From Streptomyces diastatochromogenes (GTDB lineage: Bacteria > Actinomycetota > Actinomycetes > Streptomycetales > Streptomycetaceae), in contig LRTP01000476.1 in assembly GCA_001550305.1 (NCBI GenBank), positions 1 through 36,439 on the forward strand: a stretch of 36,439 nt of DNA, in the 5' to 3' direction. The notes beneath the pieces are model-generated. The model was given only the letters and a program-made list of their open reading frames with translations. It made no database searches and was not told where the DNA came from. Both the position numbers and the translations under genes were made by a program. This document shows, piece after piece, positions 1 through 8,101 of this stretch (position 1 is its first letter; each line of letters opens with the position of its first letter).

Positions 1-2
1 CG

Positions 3-944
3 GCCCTCACCGAGCTGTCGCGCCGTGACCGGCTGGCCGAGGGCTTCGCCTCCCGCCTCGGCGAGCGTCCCGCCTGCGACCTGCTCGAAGAGCCCGGTTC
101 GGTGGACGAGGCGGCCTCGCTGCTCGCCGCGCGCCTCTTCCACGGCGGGCCCGCGGAGCCCGGGCCCGACTGGGCGCCGGTGGACTGGCAGGAGTATCCG
201 GACGAGGTCGTCGACCGCACCTGGCGCACCGAAGCGGCCCGGCTGCACCGGGTGCTGGACGCGCTGGGCGTTCGCCACCCCACGGATCCGACCCAGCCCG
301 ACCAGGGCGGTCCGACGCTGGCACGCGTGCTCGACCATCTGACCGCGCCTGCCACGCCGGCCACGGACGACGCCGACCTCTCCGTCGATCGGCGCGAGGC
401 GTACGGGGCGAGCGGGGAGAGCGGTACGGGCGTGAGCCTGAACGAGACAGAGGCAGGGACAGGGACAGGGACAGAGGCAGAGGTAGAGGTCGAGGAGGAG
501 GTCGGGGAGGACGGCGAGCCCGTGCTCGGGAGTGAGCGGACGGCGGCACTCGCGGCCGGGCTCAGCGCGGAGCTGGCCCGTGAGGAGGCGGCGGCGCCGG
601 CCGTCGCGTCCGGGCCGGGCGGGGGTGCGGAGCAGCCGGGCCCCGACTGGTCGTTCTGGGACGACGGGATGCTGCCGCTCTTTCCGCTCCAGCCGCCGCG
701 CAGTGGGCGTGAGCTGTTGGCCGACCATGTCACCGCGATGGTCTGTTGCGCGGCGATGGACACCGCCGGGGCGGCGCCGGGGCTCGACTGGCTCGATGGC
801 CCCGCCCTTCTCGTCGACGGGGTGCGGGCCGTCGATCTGGGGCCGCGGGTCCTGACCCTCGTCGAGGACGGCGACCCGGAACCTCTCCGGGACTGGCTCC
901 GTCACCTGGGCGTCCGCCCCGAGAAACCGGTCCGCCTGGTCTGA
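3..944 (+). CDS. Hypothetical protein, 5' end outside window
   Basis: The open frame runs in from the left edge without a start codon and ends with TGA at 942-944, so this is the C-terminal 313 residues of a longer protein. I recognise no catalytic motif. The visible part is acidic and rich in Ala, Gly, Glu and Trp-containing segments. A low-complexity stretch at about 434-520 encodes Glu/Thr/Gly then Glu/Val/Glu repeats, made from iterations of an acaggg/gaggtag-like unit, and probably forms a disordered linker between two folded parts. No signal peptide can be judged because the N-terminus is missing. In S. coelicolor I recall hypothetical genes between purD and purC at this place, so this is probably a conserved actinobacterial protein of unknown function. 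Confidence 0.75.
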   Translation, partial: ALTELSRRDRLAEGFASRLGERPACDLLEEPGSVDEAASLLAARLFHGGPAEPGPDWAPVDWQEYPDEVVDRTWRTEAARLHRVLDALGVRHPTDPTQPDQGGPTLARVLDHLTAPATPATDDADLSVDRREAYGASGESGTGVSLNETEAGTGTGTEAEVEVEEEVGEDGEPVLGSERTAALAAGLSAELAREEAAAPAVASGPGGGAEQPGPDWSFWDDGMLPLFPLQPPRSGRELLADHVTAMVCCAAMDTAGAAPGLDWLDGPALLVDGVRAVDLGPRVLTLVEDGDPEPLRDWLRHLGVRPEKPVRLV

Positions 945-1130
945 CGCCACCACCATCGTCCCTGCTCCCAGCCGCCCATCTCCACTTCTTCAACCGGAGG
1001 TCCGCGTTCCGTTCACGTCAATTCGCGACGAACGGTGACGGAGTGCGTGCGTAATGTGATGTGCTGGGACCGATCGCGTGCAGGGCAGAGGCTTACAGAA
1101 CCGACGGGGGCACGAGGGAGGGGAGCAGGC

Positions 1131-2675
1131 ATGGGGTCGGAGCAGATCCGCCGCTGGGAGTCGGGCGCACTCGCGCACGCCGTGACGGACCCCTTCGGCC
1201 AGGGCCCCGTTCCCTGGCTCAGGGGCGACGAGCAGTACTTCGACGACACGGGCCATGTCGTCCCGTGGTACATCGATCACATTGATCACGTCGATCAGGC
1301 GGGTCGGGCCGGTCAGGCCGGGGGACCCGGTGGCTCCGCCACCCTCCAGGGCTCCCGCAGGCCCCCCATCCCCCACCCCCGCGCCGGCGGCCCCCGCTCG
1401 GCCGACGACGTGCACCGCCAGATCAAGGGCTTCGCCTCCAACGGCGCGGCCGCGCCGGGCGAGTCCATCGACTTCCACGTCACCGTCGACCCGCCCCAAG
1501 AATTCAGCGTCGACATCTACCGCATCGGGCACTACGGAGGCGACGGGGCCAGCAAGATCACCACCAGCCCCCGCCTGTCGGGCATCGTCCAGCCGCCGCC
1601 CCTCACCGCCGACAGAACCGTTTCCTGTCATCACTGGTGGCTCTCCTGGCGCCTGCAGATCCCGAGCTACTGGAGCATCGGCGCGTACGTGGCCGTACTC
1701 ACCACCGCCGACGGCTACCGCTCGCACGTCCCCTTCACCGTCCGCGACAACCACCCCGCGGACCTCCTCCTCCTGCTCCCGGACGTCACCTGGCAGGCGT
1801 ACAACCTCTACCCGGAGGACGGGCACACCGGCGCGAGCCTCTACCACGCCTGGGACGAGAACGGCCGTCTGCTCGGCGAGTCCGAGGCCGCGACGACGGT
1901 CTCCTTCGACCGCCCGTACGCCGGCGCGGGCCTTCCTCTCCACGTCGGCCACGCCTACGACTTCATCCGCTGGGCCGAGCGCTACGGCTACGACATCGCC
2001 TACGCCGACGCCCGCGACCTGCACGCCGGCCGCGTCGACCCCACCCGCTACCGCGGCCTGGTCTTCCCGGGGCACGACGAGTACTGGTCGTTGGCCATGC
2101 GCCGCACCGTGGAGCTCGCCCGCGAAAGCGGCACCTCCCTGGTCTTCCTCTCCGCCAACACCATGTACTGGCAGGTGGAGTTGGCCCCGTCCCCGTCCGG
2201 CGTCGCCGACCGCCTGCTGACCTGCCGCAAACGCAGAGGTCCGGGAAGGCCGGCGCTGTGGCGCGAAATCGACCGTCCTGAGCAGCAGCTCATCGGCATC
2301 CAGTACGCGGGCAGGGTCCCGGAACCCCACCCCCTGGTCGTGCGCAACGCCGACCACTGGCTGTGGGAGGCGACCGGCGCACACGAGGGCGACGAACTCG
2401 CCGGCATGGTCGCGGGCGAGGCCGACCGCTACTTCCCGCGCACCCCGCTGCCCGAGCACCAGGGCCGCATCCTGCTCGCCCACTCCCCCTACCAGGACAG
2501 CGAGGGCGCCACCCGCCACCAGGAGACCTCCCTCTACCGGGCACCCTCCGGCGCCCTGGTCTTCGCGGCCGGGACGTTCGCGTGGTCCCCGGCCCTGGAC
2601 CGTCCCGGCCACGTCGACGCCCGTGTCCAGCGAGCCACCGCGAACCTCCTCGACCGCATCTGCAAACGCGACTGA
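1131..2675 (+). CDS. N,N-dimethylformamidase beta-subunit-like protein
   Basis: The protein has 514 residues from ATG 1131. That start is preceded by a purine-rich site (gggaggggagcagg); the frame stays open about 32 codons further upstream but without a ribosome site. The C-terminal two-thirds resembles the large subunit of N,N-dimethylformamidase (family DMFA2_C). It has a beta-rich segment with DIYRIGHYGG (about 128-137), then WQAYNLYPEDG (221-231), and PGHDEYWS (313-320), which resembles the iron-ligand Glu region of that family. There is no signal peptide or membrane helix. Residues 48-65 are built from a short 9-bp DNA repeat (IDH, IDH, VDQ, AGR, AGQ). No small amidase subunit is adjacent, so true dimethylformamidase activity is doubtful and the substrate is unknown. 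Family confidence is fair; function is open. Confidence 0.8.
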   Translation: MGSEQIRRWESGALAHAVTDPFGQGPVPWLRGDEQYFDDTGHVVPWYIDHIDHVDQAGRAGQAGGPGGSATLQGSRRPPIPHPRAGGPRSADDVHRQIKGFASNGAAAPGESIDFHVTVDPPQEFSVDIYRIGHYGGDGASKITTSPRLSGIVQPPPLTADRTVSCHHWWLSWRLQIPSYWSIGAYVAVLTTADGYRSHVPFTVRDNHPADLLLLLPDVTWQAYNLYPEDGHTGASLYHAWDENGRLLGESEAATTVSFDRPYAGAGLPLHVGHAYDFIRWAERYGYDIAYADARDLHAGRVDPTRYRGLVFPGHDEYWSLAMRRTVELARESGTSLVFLSANTMYWQVELAPSPSGVADRLLTCRKRRGPGRPALWREIDRPEQQLIGIQYAGRVPEPHPLVVRNADHWLWEATGAHEGDELAGMVAGEADRYFPRTPLPEHQGRILLAHSPYQDSEGATRHQETSLYRAPSGALVFAAGTFAWSPALDRPGHVDARVQRATANLLDRICKRD

Positions 2676-2801
2676 GGAACCCCCTGGCCGAAGCCGCTCT
2701 CCGGATACGGGAGAATCGAGCCACTTGTCCCACCCGTCGCCCACCACCACCCTATTCGGGCCCTACGGGCGTCCCTTTTTCTTCAACCACGGGGAGGAAC
2801 C

Positions 2802-3701
2802 GTGTCCGGATTCGTCGAAAAGCCCGAGCCCCTCCAGGTCCCGGGTCTGGTACATCTGCACACCGGCAAGGTGCGCGACCTGTACCAGAACGAGGCGGGC
2901 GACCTCGTGATGATCGCCAGTGACCGTATGTCCGCCTACGACTGGGTGCTGCCAACCGAGATCCCCGACAAGGGCCGGGTCCTCACCCAGCTCTCGCTGT
3001 GGTGGTTCGACAAGCTCGCCGACCTGGTCCCCAACCATGTGCTGAGCACCGAGCTCCCGGAGGGCGCCCCCGCCGACTGGGAGGGCCGCACCCTCATCTG
3101 CAAGTCCCTGCGGATGACGCCGGTCGAGTGCGTCGCGCGCGGCTATCTCACCGGCTCGGGCCTCGTCGAGTACGACGAGTCCCGCACGGTCTGCGGCCTC
3201 GCCCTCCCCGAGGGCCTCGTCGACGGCTCGGAACTCCCCGCGCCGATCTTCACCCCCGCCACCAAGGCCGCGGTCGGCGAGCACGACGAGAACGTGTCGT
3301 ACGAGGAGGTCGCCCGCCAGGTCGGCGCCGAGACGGCGGCCCAGCTGCGCCAGACGACCCTCGCCGTCTACGGCCGCGCCCGTGACATCGCGCGCGAGCG
3401 CGGCATCATCCTCGCGGACACCAAGTTCGAGTTCGGCTACGAGGGCGAGACGCTCGTCCTCGCCGACGAGGTGCTGACCCCGGACTCCTCCCGCTTCTGG
3501 CCCGCCGACGTGTGGGAGCCGGGCCACGCCCAGCCGTCCTTCGACAAGCAGTTCGTCCGCGACTGGCTGACGTCTCCCGAGTCGGGCTGGGACCGCAGGA
3601 GCGAGCAGCCCCCGCCGCCGCTGCCGCAGCACATCGTGGACGCGACCAGCGCCAAGTACATCGAGGCGTACGAGCGCCTGACCGGCACCAGCTGGAGCTG
3701 A
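2802..3701 (+). CDS. purC: SAICAR synthetase (purine step 7/8)
   Basis: Phosphoribosylaminoimidazole-succinocarboxamide synthase joins CAIR and aspartate with ATP to give SAICAR in cytosolic IMP synthesis. The 299-residue protein has the expected family length. Recognisable motifs are GKVRDLY (22-28), the substrate loop ASDRMSAYD (39-47), VECVARGYLTGSG (108-120), FTPATKA..GEHDEN (150-164) and DTKFEFG near residue 206. GTG at 2802 is chosen because ggggagg lies 5 nt upstream. The gene stands alone: the preceding gene ends 126 nt upstream, and a strong hairpin follows, so it is probably monocistronic. It is the first of six purine genes in the window. Confidence 0.97.
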   Translation: MSGFVEKPEPLQVPGLVHLHTGKVRDLYQNEAGDLVMIASDRMSAYDWVLPTEIPDKGRVLTQLSLWWFDKLADLVPNHVLSTELPEGAPADWEGRTLICKSLRMTPVECVARGYLTGSGLVEYDESRTVCGLALPEGLVDGSELPAPIFTPATKAAVGEHDENVSYEEVARQVGAETAAQLRQTTLAVYGRARDIARERGIILADTKFEFGYEGETLVLADEVLTPDSSRFWPADVWEPGHAQPSFDKQFVRDWLTSPESGWDRRSEQPPPPLPQHIVDATSAKYIEAYERLTGTSWS

Positions 3702-3720
3702 GGACGCGAAGGAGCACACG

Positions 3721-3757
3721 AAGAAGCCCCCGACCCTGAAGGGCCGGGGGCTTCTTT
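3721..3757. terminator. Bidirectional terminator purC / tRNA-Gly
   Basis: A long inverted repeat has arms starting aagaagcccccg and ending cgggggcttctt, around a small loop, with further ccc/ggg pairing inside. It lies 20 nt after the purC stop and 5 nt beyond the 3' end of the leftward tRNA-Gly. It has T-rich and A-rich flanks on its two sides, so it can end both converging transcripts. Confidence 0.85.
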
Positions 3758-3762
3758 CTCTG

Positions 3763-3835
3763 AGCGGACGACCAGGTTCGAACTGGCGACCTCAACCTTG
3801 GCAAGGTTGCGCTCTACCAACTGAGCTACGTCCGC
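3763..3835 (-). tRNA. tRNA-Gly(GCC), copy 1
   Basis: A 73-nt cloverleaf on the minus strand. The acceptor stem is GCGGACG/CGTCCGC, the D-arm begins GCTCAGTTGG, the anticodon arm is CAACC-TTGCCAA-GGTTG (anticodon GCC), and the T-arm is GCCAG-TTCGAAC-CTGGT. The discriminator base is T and no CCA is encoded. It differs from the second copy at 7878-7950 at only three positions, all in the T-arm. Confidence 0.97.
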
Positions 3836-3857
3836 ATGCGCTGTGGTGCGAGACCAA

Positions 3858-4532
3858 CTATACCCAACCTCGCTCCCGTGCGAGACGCACCGCGGCGTGC
3901 CGGTTCTCCGCCCCGAGCTTCGAGACGGCCGACGAAAGATAGTTGCGCACCGTCCCCTGGGACAGTGCCGCCCGCTCCGCGATCTCCGCGACGGGCGCCC
4001 CGTCGGCGGCGAACTCGAGCACCTCGGCCTCGCGCGCGGTCAGCGGAGAGTCCCCGGCGGAGATCGCGTCCGCGGCCAATTCCGGGTCCACATAACGGTT
4101 TCCCGCATGGACGGTACGAATGATCTCCGCGAGCCGCTGTGCGCTCACCGTCTTCGGGACGAACCCGCGCACACCTGCCGCAAGCGCTCGCTTCAGATGC
4201 CCCGGCCGCCCGTGACTCGTCACGATCAGCACCTGACAGCCGGGCAGTTCGGCCCGCAGCGATGTGGCCACCCTCACACCGTCCGCCCCCGGCATCTGCA
4301 GATCCAGAACGGCGACATCGGGCTCGTGCGCCAGCGCCATCGCCAGCGCCTCGGGCCCGGTCGCGGCCTCGGCGACCACCACGAGGTCGTCCTCCAGTCC
4401 CAGCAGCGCGGCAAGCGCACCCCTGATCAGGTGCTCGTCGTCGGCGAGCAACAGCCGCACGGGCGGTGCGGATGGGGCAGGTGGGGCGGATGGGGTGAGT
4501 GGGGTGGACGAGGTGGGTGGGGTGGACGTCAT
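3858..4532 (-). CDS. NarL/DesR-type response regulator
   Basis: A 224-residue DNA-binding response regulator, the partner of the kinase encoded immediately upstream. The receiver domain has acidic D31-D32, phospho-acceptor D77 in AVLDLQMPG, T105 and K127. The C-terminal LuxR helix-turn-helix begins at SPLTAREAEVLEF and contains the recognition segment LSQGTVRNYLSSAVSKLG. The first 24 residues are an unusual Pro/Ser/Thr tail encoded by short G-rich repeats, so the true start might lie downstream near VRLLL. The start ATG at 4532 overlaps the kinase stop (ATGA), indicating translational coupling. As the last gene of the leftward operon, it probably controls that operon. The inducing signal is unknown. 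Confidence 0.93.
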   Translation of the reverse strand: MTSTPPTSSTPLTPSAPPAPSAPPVRLLLADDEHLIRGALAALLGLEDDLVVVAEAATGPEALAMALAHEPDVAVLDLQMPGADGVRVATSLRAELPGCQVLIVTSHGRPGHLKRALAAGVRGFVPKTVSAQRLAEIIRTVHAGNRYVDPELAADAISAGDSPLTAREAEVLEFAADGAPVAEIAERAALSQGTVRNYLSSAVSKLGAENRHAAVRLARERGWV

Positions 4533-5845
4533 GAGGTGACCTCGCTCACAGGGTGGGGGGCGGGTTGGGGCGACCCACCCGGTTCCGGGGCCGGAGCCTG
4601 TTCCGGGACCGAGTCGGGGGGCAGCGGCACCTCGGCGGTCAGGCGGAACAGGTCACTCCCGGCAGGCCCGGCCCGCAGCACCCCGTCCACCTCCCTGAGC
4701 CGCTCCCGCAGCCCGGCGAGCCCGGACCCCCTTCCCGGTTCGGCGGTATCGGTACCGGCACCGCTACCGATACCGGGCGCCCCGTCGTTCTCGACGGTGA
4801 GGGTCACCCGGCCCTCTGCCACCCGCAGGGACACCGCGCACCTTGCGGCGTCCCCGTGCCGCAGCACGTTCGTCGTCGCCTCCCGTACGACCCAGCCGAG
4901 CGCGGACTGGATCTCCGCGGGAAGTCCGGTCACCGGGCCGCTGACCTCGCAGTCGATGCCGGCGGCCGTCAACACGCCCTGTGCTCCCGCGAGTTCGGTC
5001 CGGAGATCGGCCTCGCGGTAGCCGCGTACGACCTCGCGGACCTCCCGCTGCGTCTCCCGTGCGATCCGCTGGACCTCGACCATCTGCTCCACGGCCTCCG
5101 GCCGTCCGCGCCGGGCCAGTTGCACGGCGAGTTCGCTCTTCAGCGCGACCACCGCCAGGTTGCGGCCCATCACGTCGTGCAGATCGCGCCCGAAGCGCAG
5201 CCGTTCCTCGGCGACGGCGAGCCGGGCCCGGGTCTCGCGGGCCTCGTCGAGTTCGTAGACGGCGTTCAGCAGCCAGACGGAGAAGGCGGAGGTGAAGGTG
5301 AAGAAACCGGCGGCGAGCACGACCGCACCGGCGGCGACGGCGGCACCGGGCGCCGAGACACCCGCCGGGACGGCCACGGCGCCGGCACCCACGGCGGCGC
5401 CGAGCACGCCGTACACCATGCGTCGGGTCCCGCGCACCGCGAGCGCCAGAGTGCCGATCCCGAACGACAGGACGCCGACGAACACCGTGCCCGCCGCCGC
5501 CCCGTTGTCCGCGCCGCGCGGGCCGTGCAGCGCGACCACCAGGCTCACGACGGCGATCACCACGGTGGCGGTGCCCAGCGCCCAGAGCAGCCGTACCGGC
5601 AGGGGGCGGCGGCCGCGGGTCCAGTCCAGGGTCAGCGAGGCGGTCACCGCGGCGACCGCGGCGTGCGCGCTCACCAGCAGGAACAGGATCCAGTTCACCG
5701 GGGCGGGCACGTATCCGAAGGTCGGCAGCGCGAAGGTGGCGACCTCGATGAACGGGAAGGTGTGGAACGACCACCGTGTGTACGTCTCGACCTTCGCCGG
5801 CGTGCTCTTGCCGCGCCACCAGCCACCGCGCCCGCCCATGCCCAT
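4529..5845 (-). CDS. Sensor histidine kinase, HisKA_3 type
   Basis: A membrane sensor kinase of about 438 residues from ATG 5845. GTG 5848 and ATG 5839 are alternatives; AGGGA lies 7 nt before 5845. About five or six hydrophobic segments occupy roughly residues 30-195. They are followed by a coiled linker and the dimerisation motif RFGRDLHDVMGRNLAVV with phospho-acceptor H223. The ATPase domain has an N-box-like VVREATTNVLRHG, VENDGAPG and a GSGLAGLRERL lid motif. The sensor part has no recognisable extracellular domain, as in DesK-like kinases that sense membrane state or a transporter. It lies 14 nt after the permease gene and overlaps the regulator gene by ATGA, making a translationally coupled module. 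Confidence 0.9.
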   Translation of the reverse strand: MGMGGRGGWWRGKSTPAKVETYTRWSFHTFPFIEVATFALPTFGYVPAPVNWILFLLVSAHAAVAAVTASLTLDWTRGRRPLPVRLLWALGTATVVIAVVSLVVALHGPRGADNGAAAGTVFVGVLSFGIGTLALAVRGTRRMVYGVLGAAVGAGAVAVPAGVSAPGAAVAAGAVVLAAGFFTFTSAFSVWLLNAVYELDEARETRARLAVAEERLRFGRDLHDVMGRNLAVVALKSELAVQLARRGRPEAVEQMVEVQRIARETQREVREVVRGYREADLRTELAGAQGVLTAAGIDCEVSGPVTGLPAEIQSALGWVVREATTNVLRHGDAARCAVSLRVAEGRVTLTVENDGAPGIGSGAGTDTAEPGRGSGLAGLRERLREVDGVLRAGPAGSDLFRLTAEVPLPPDSVPEQAPAPEPGGSPQPAPHPVSEVTS

Positions 5846-5859
5846 CACCAAGTCCCTGG

Positions 5860-6678
5860 TCAACGCCGCGGCTCCCAGCGGAACCACCGCCGTACAGCAA
5901 ACACCGCGAACACGGTCCAGGCCACCGCCGTCCCGAGCGCGCCCAGGGTGTCGTGCGCGGAGAGGTCGCCGGTCCAGCCGCCGCGTATCAGCGTGATCAC
6001 CGGGGTCAGGGGCAGCAGTTCGCAGGCCGAGGCCAGCTGGTCCGGCATGAGCTGGAGGGGGAAGAAGGTGCCGGAACCGAACAGCGACACCAGCATCAAG
6101 GGCATGGTGGCGACCTGGGCGCCCTCCACGCTCTTGCTGAAGTTCGCCGTGATCGCCGCGAGCGGGGGCCACATCGCCAGGCCCAGGAGCAGCCCCAGGA
6201 CGGCGAGATGGGGTGCCCGGGGCGCGCCGACGTCCAGCAGCGCGGCGCACGCGACCGTCAGGATCAGGCACTGCACCAGGCCGATCGCGGCCGAGGGCAG
6301 GGCCGCACCCGCGAGGATCTCCGCGTCCCGCAGCTCCCCGGTGCGCAGCCGTTTGAGGACGAGCTCCTCGCGGCGGGCCGCGTACACGCTCACGAGCGGG
6401 CTGTAGACCGCGAAGAGGAGTGCGAAGCCGACGGAGGACGGCACGATGACCGAGCCGACCGAGAGCCCGGCGCCCTTCAGGTCCATCTGGTCGATCGTCG
6501 AGCGGAGGCTGAACGGCAAGACCAGCGGCATGAACACGGCGGCGGCGAGGGTGGCTTTCGAGCGGCCCAGCAGGGTCAGTTCGGCGCGCGCCAGGGCGGC
6601 CATCCGCCCCGCGGCCGTCGTCGTACCCGTATCCGCACCCGCACCGGTTTGCCCGGTCGCCGGAACTGTCGCGCTCAT
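5860..6678 (-). CDS. ABC-2 type transporter permease
   Basis: A 272-residue integral membrane protein with about six hydrophobic segments, starting near FMPLVLPFSL and ending near LGTAVAWTVFAVFAV. This is the architecture of ABC-2 export permeases used for drugs, peptides or lipids. It contains the loop EELVLKRLRTGELRDAEIL after the second helix, typical of the family's cytosolic coupling region. The start ATG at 6678 overlaps the stop of the ATPase gene (ATGA). Together with that ATPase it should form an exporter. The substrate cannot be told from sequence; the adjacent kinase and regulator suggest it is inducible. Confidence 0.92.
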   Translation of the reverse strand: MSATVPATGQTGAGADTGTTTAAGRMAALARAELTLLGRSKATLAAAVFMPLVLPFSLRSTIDQMDLKGAGLSVGSVIVPSSVGFALLFAVYSPLVSVYAARREELVLKRLRTGELRDAEILAGAALPSAAIGLVQCLILTVACAALLDVGAPRAPHLAVLGLLLGLAMWPPLAAITANFSKSVEGAQVATMPLMLVSLFGSGTFFPLQLMPDQLASACELLPLTPVITLIRGGWTGDLSAHDTLGALGTAVAWTVFAVFAVRRWFRWEPRR

Positions 6679-7742
6679 GCCGCCGTCCCCCTCTCCTGCT
6701 CCCGCACAGCCGCACCCGGTGCATCCGCACCTCGTGCATCCGCGTCCCGCGCCTCCGCACCCCGTGCATCCGCGTCCCGCGCACCCGCACCCCGGCCCGC
6801 GGCGTCTCGCGCTATCCGCAGGAACGCCTCCTCCAGTGAGGCCGACCGCACATCGAGCCCCCGCAGCTCGACCTGCTTCTGGTGGGCCCACACCAGCAGC
6901 GCGGTGGCGGTGCGCTGAAGCTCGTCGGTGCGCAGCTTGACGACACGGCCCGCCGTCTCGTGATCGGTCACGCCGAGTCCGGCGAGCGGGGGCAGATCTC
7001 CGAGGAAGTAGCCGTCGGGCAGTTCGAAGGAGATCCGGGACGGTGAGGACGCGGTCACCTCGGCAGGGGTGCCGGCGGCCGCGATGTGCCCTTCGTGGAG
7101 GATCGCGAGCCGGTCGGCCAGTTCCTCCGCCTCCTGCAGGTAGTGCGTGGTCAGCACCACGGTCGTACCGCCGTCGCGCAGCTCGCGCACCAACTCCCAG
7201 GTGTCCCGGCGCCCTTCGGCGTCCAGGCCGGTCGTCGGCTCGTCGAGGAAGAGGACCTCGGGGCGGCCGAGGAGCGCGAGGGCCAGGTCCAGGCGCCGTT
7301 TCTCGCCCCCGGACAGCTGCTTCACCCGTACCCCGGACCGCCGGGTGAGCCCGACCATCCCCAGGGCCTGAGCGGTCGGCCGGGCTCCGCTCGTGCAGCC
7401 CGCCCACATCCGTACGGTCTCCGCGACCGTCAGTTCGGAGGGGAAGCCGCCCTCCTGCAGCATCACGCCGATCCGGGGCCGGACGGCCGCGCGCTCCTCG
7501 TACGGATCGTGCCCGAGGACCCGCACCCGGCCGCCCGCCGGAGGGGCGAGGCCCTCCAGCAGCTCGACGGTGGAGGTCTTGCCGGCGCCGTTGGTCCCCA
7601 GCAGCGCGAAGAGCTCACCGCGGCCCACGGAGAAGGTGATTCCGCGCACGGCCTCGAAATCTCCGCCGGCTCCCCGGTCTCCCCCGTACACGCGCCGCAG
7701 ATCAGTGACCTCGATCACGTCATCTTGCTCGTTCGTGTTCAT
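6675..7742 (-). CDS. ABC transporter ATP-binding protein
   Basis: The 355-residue ATPase subunit of an ABC-2 exporter. Walker A GTNGAGKTST lies at about 49-58. The signature motif is LSGGEKRR, Walker B is LFLDEPTTGLD, and the switch His is in TTHYLQEAEEL. The protein extends past the nucleotide-binding domain with a C-terminal domain of about 100 residues, as in drug-resistance ATPases of the DrrA type. The last 35 residues are an Ala/Arg/Asp/Gly-rich tail (RDADARGA repeats) encoded by a 30-bp tandem repeat at 6733-6792. It is the first gene of a leftward four-gene operon. Only a weak ribosome site precedes the start. Confidence 0.94.
   Translation of the reverse strand: MNTNEQDDVIEVTDLRRVYGGDRGAGGDFEAVRGITFSVGRGELFALLGTNGAGKTSTVELLEGLAPPAGGRVRVLGHDPYEERAAVRPRIGVMLQEGGFPSELTVAETVRMWAGCTSGARPTAQALGMVGLTRRSGVRVKQLSGGEKRRLDLALALLGRPEVLFLDEPTTGLDAEGRRDTWELVRELRDGGTTVVLTTHYLQEAEELADRLAILHEGHIAAAGTPAEVTASSPSRISFELPDGYFLGDLPPLAGLGVTDHETAGRVVKLRTDELQRTATALLVWAHQKQVELRGLDVRSASLEEAFLRIARDAAGRGAGARDADARGAEARDADARGADAPGAAVREQERGTAA
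6733..6792 (-). repeat. 30-bp tandem repeat in ATPase gene tail
   Basis: Two adjacent 30-bp units (6733-6762 and 6763-6792) differ at about two positions. A degenerate partial unit is visible on the left side. The repeat is in frame, so copy-number change would lengthen or shorten the C-terminal Ala/Arg/Asp tail by ten residues without breaking the gene. Confidence 0.8.
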
Positions 7743-7785
7743 GGAATCAGCGTCCCCGCGGACGGGACCCGACAGCAGTGCGTGG

Positions 7786-7812
7786 TGTCATCACTCCGCA
7801 TGACAAATGTCA
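7786..7812. promoter_or_regulatory. Candidate operator of ABC/two-component operon
   Basis: Three related half-sites stand in a row: TGTCAT (7786-7791), eight bases, ATGACA (7800-7805), two bases, TGTCA (7808-7812). The first pair is a perfect inverted repeat. The array lies 44-70 bp upstream of the ATPase start codon, overlapping where its promoter should be, and is a good candidate site for the operon's own NarL-type regulator. This is inference from symmetry and position. Confidence 0.5.
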
Positions 7813-7839
7813 GGGGAGACGCTCCTACGCGCACACGAG

Positions 7840-7868
7840 AAAGACCCCGGTCGATGACCGGGGTCTTT
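7840..7868 (-). terminator. Terminator of tRNA-Gly copy 2
   Basis: A perfect 13-bp inverted repeat (aaagaccccggtc / gaccggggtcttt) with a 3-base loop, 9 nt beyond the 3' end of the leftward tRNA-Gly. The arm ends supply short T runs on both strands. It also insulates the ABC operon promoter from tRNA transcription. Confidence 0.85.
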
Positions 7869-7877
7869 GCTTCCTGG

Positions 7878-7950
7878 AGCGGACGACGAGGCTCGAACTC
7901 GCGACCTCAACCTTGGCAAGGTTGCGCTCTACCAACTGAGCTACGTCCGC
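7878..7950 (-). tRNA. tRNA-Gly(GCC), copy 2
   Basis: A 73-nt cloverleaf with the same acceptor, D and anticodon arms as copy 1 and anticodon GCC. The T-arm is GCGAG-TTCGAGC-CTCGT. Compared with copy 1, one T-stem pair is swapped from C-G to G-C, a compensatory change, and one loop base is A to G. Discriminator T, no encoded CCA. Confidence 0.97.
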
Positions 7951-8029
7951 ATTGCCTCCGACCGGCTTTCACCGATCGGTGCGAGCACCACCCTACCTGA
8001 TCCACAAGAGTGGTCGGTAAGGGTTGCAG

Positions 8030-8101
8030 AGCGGGTGACAGGAATTGCACACTGCGCCTTCCCCCTGGAAGGGGGATGTTCTGCTACTGAACTACACCCG
8101 C
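8030..8101 (-). tRNA. tRNA-Gly(TCC)
   Basis: A 72-nt cloverleaf with acceptor GCGGGTG/CACCCGC, D-arm GTTCAGTAGCAGAAC, anticodon arm TCCCC-CTTCCAG-GGGGA (anticodon TCC) and discriminator T. No CCA is encoded. It lies 79 bp from tRNA-Gly(GCC) copy 2 in the same orientation, so the two may be transcribed together. With copy 1 this makes three glycine tRNA genes within 4.4 kb. Confidence 0.96.

Noticed and set aside
990..2750. Long open frame on the minus strand opposite the dimethylformamidase-like gene
   Set aside because: Low-complexity Val/Gly/Ala/Arg translation mirroring the sense codons, with no family motifs or ribosome site; a high-GC artefact.
3763..8101. tRNA cluster considered as a genomic-island integration site
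   Set aside because: No integrase, no short direct repeat of a tRNA 3' end beyond the whole-gene pair, operon composition like its flanks, and a gene order that I recall as conserved.
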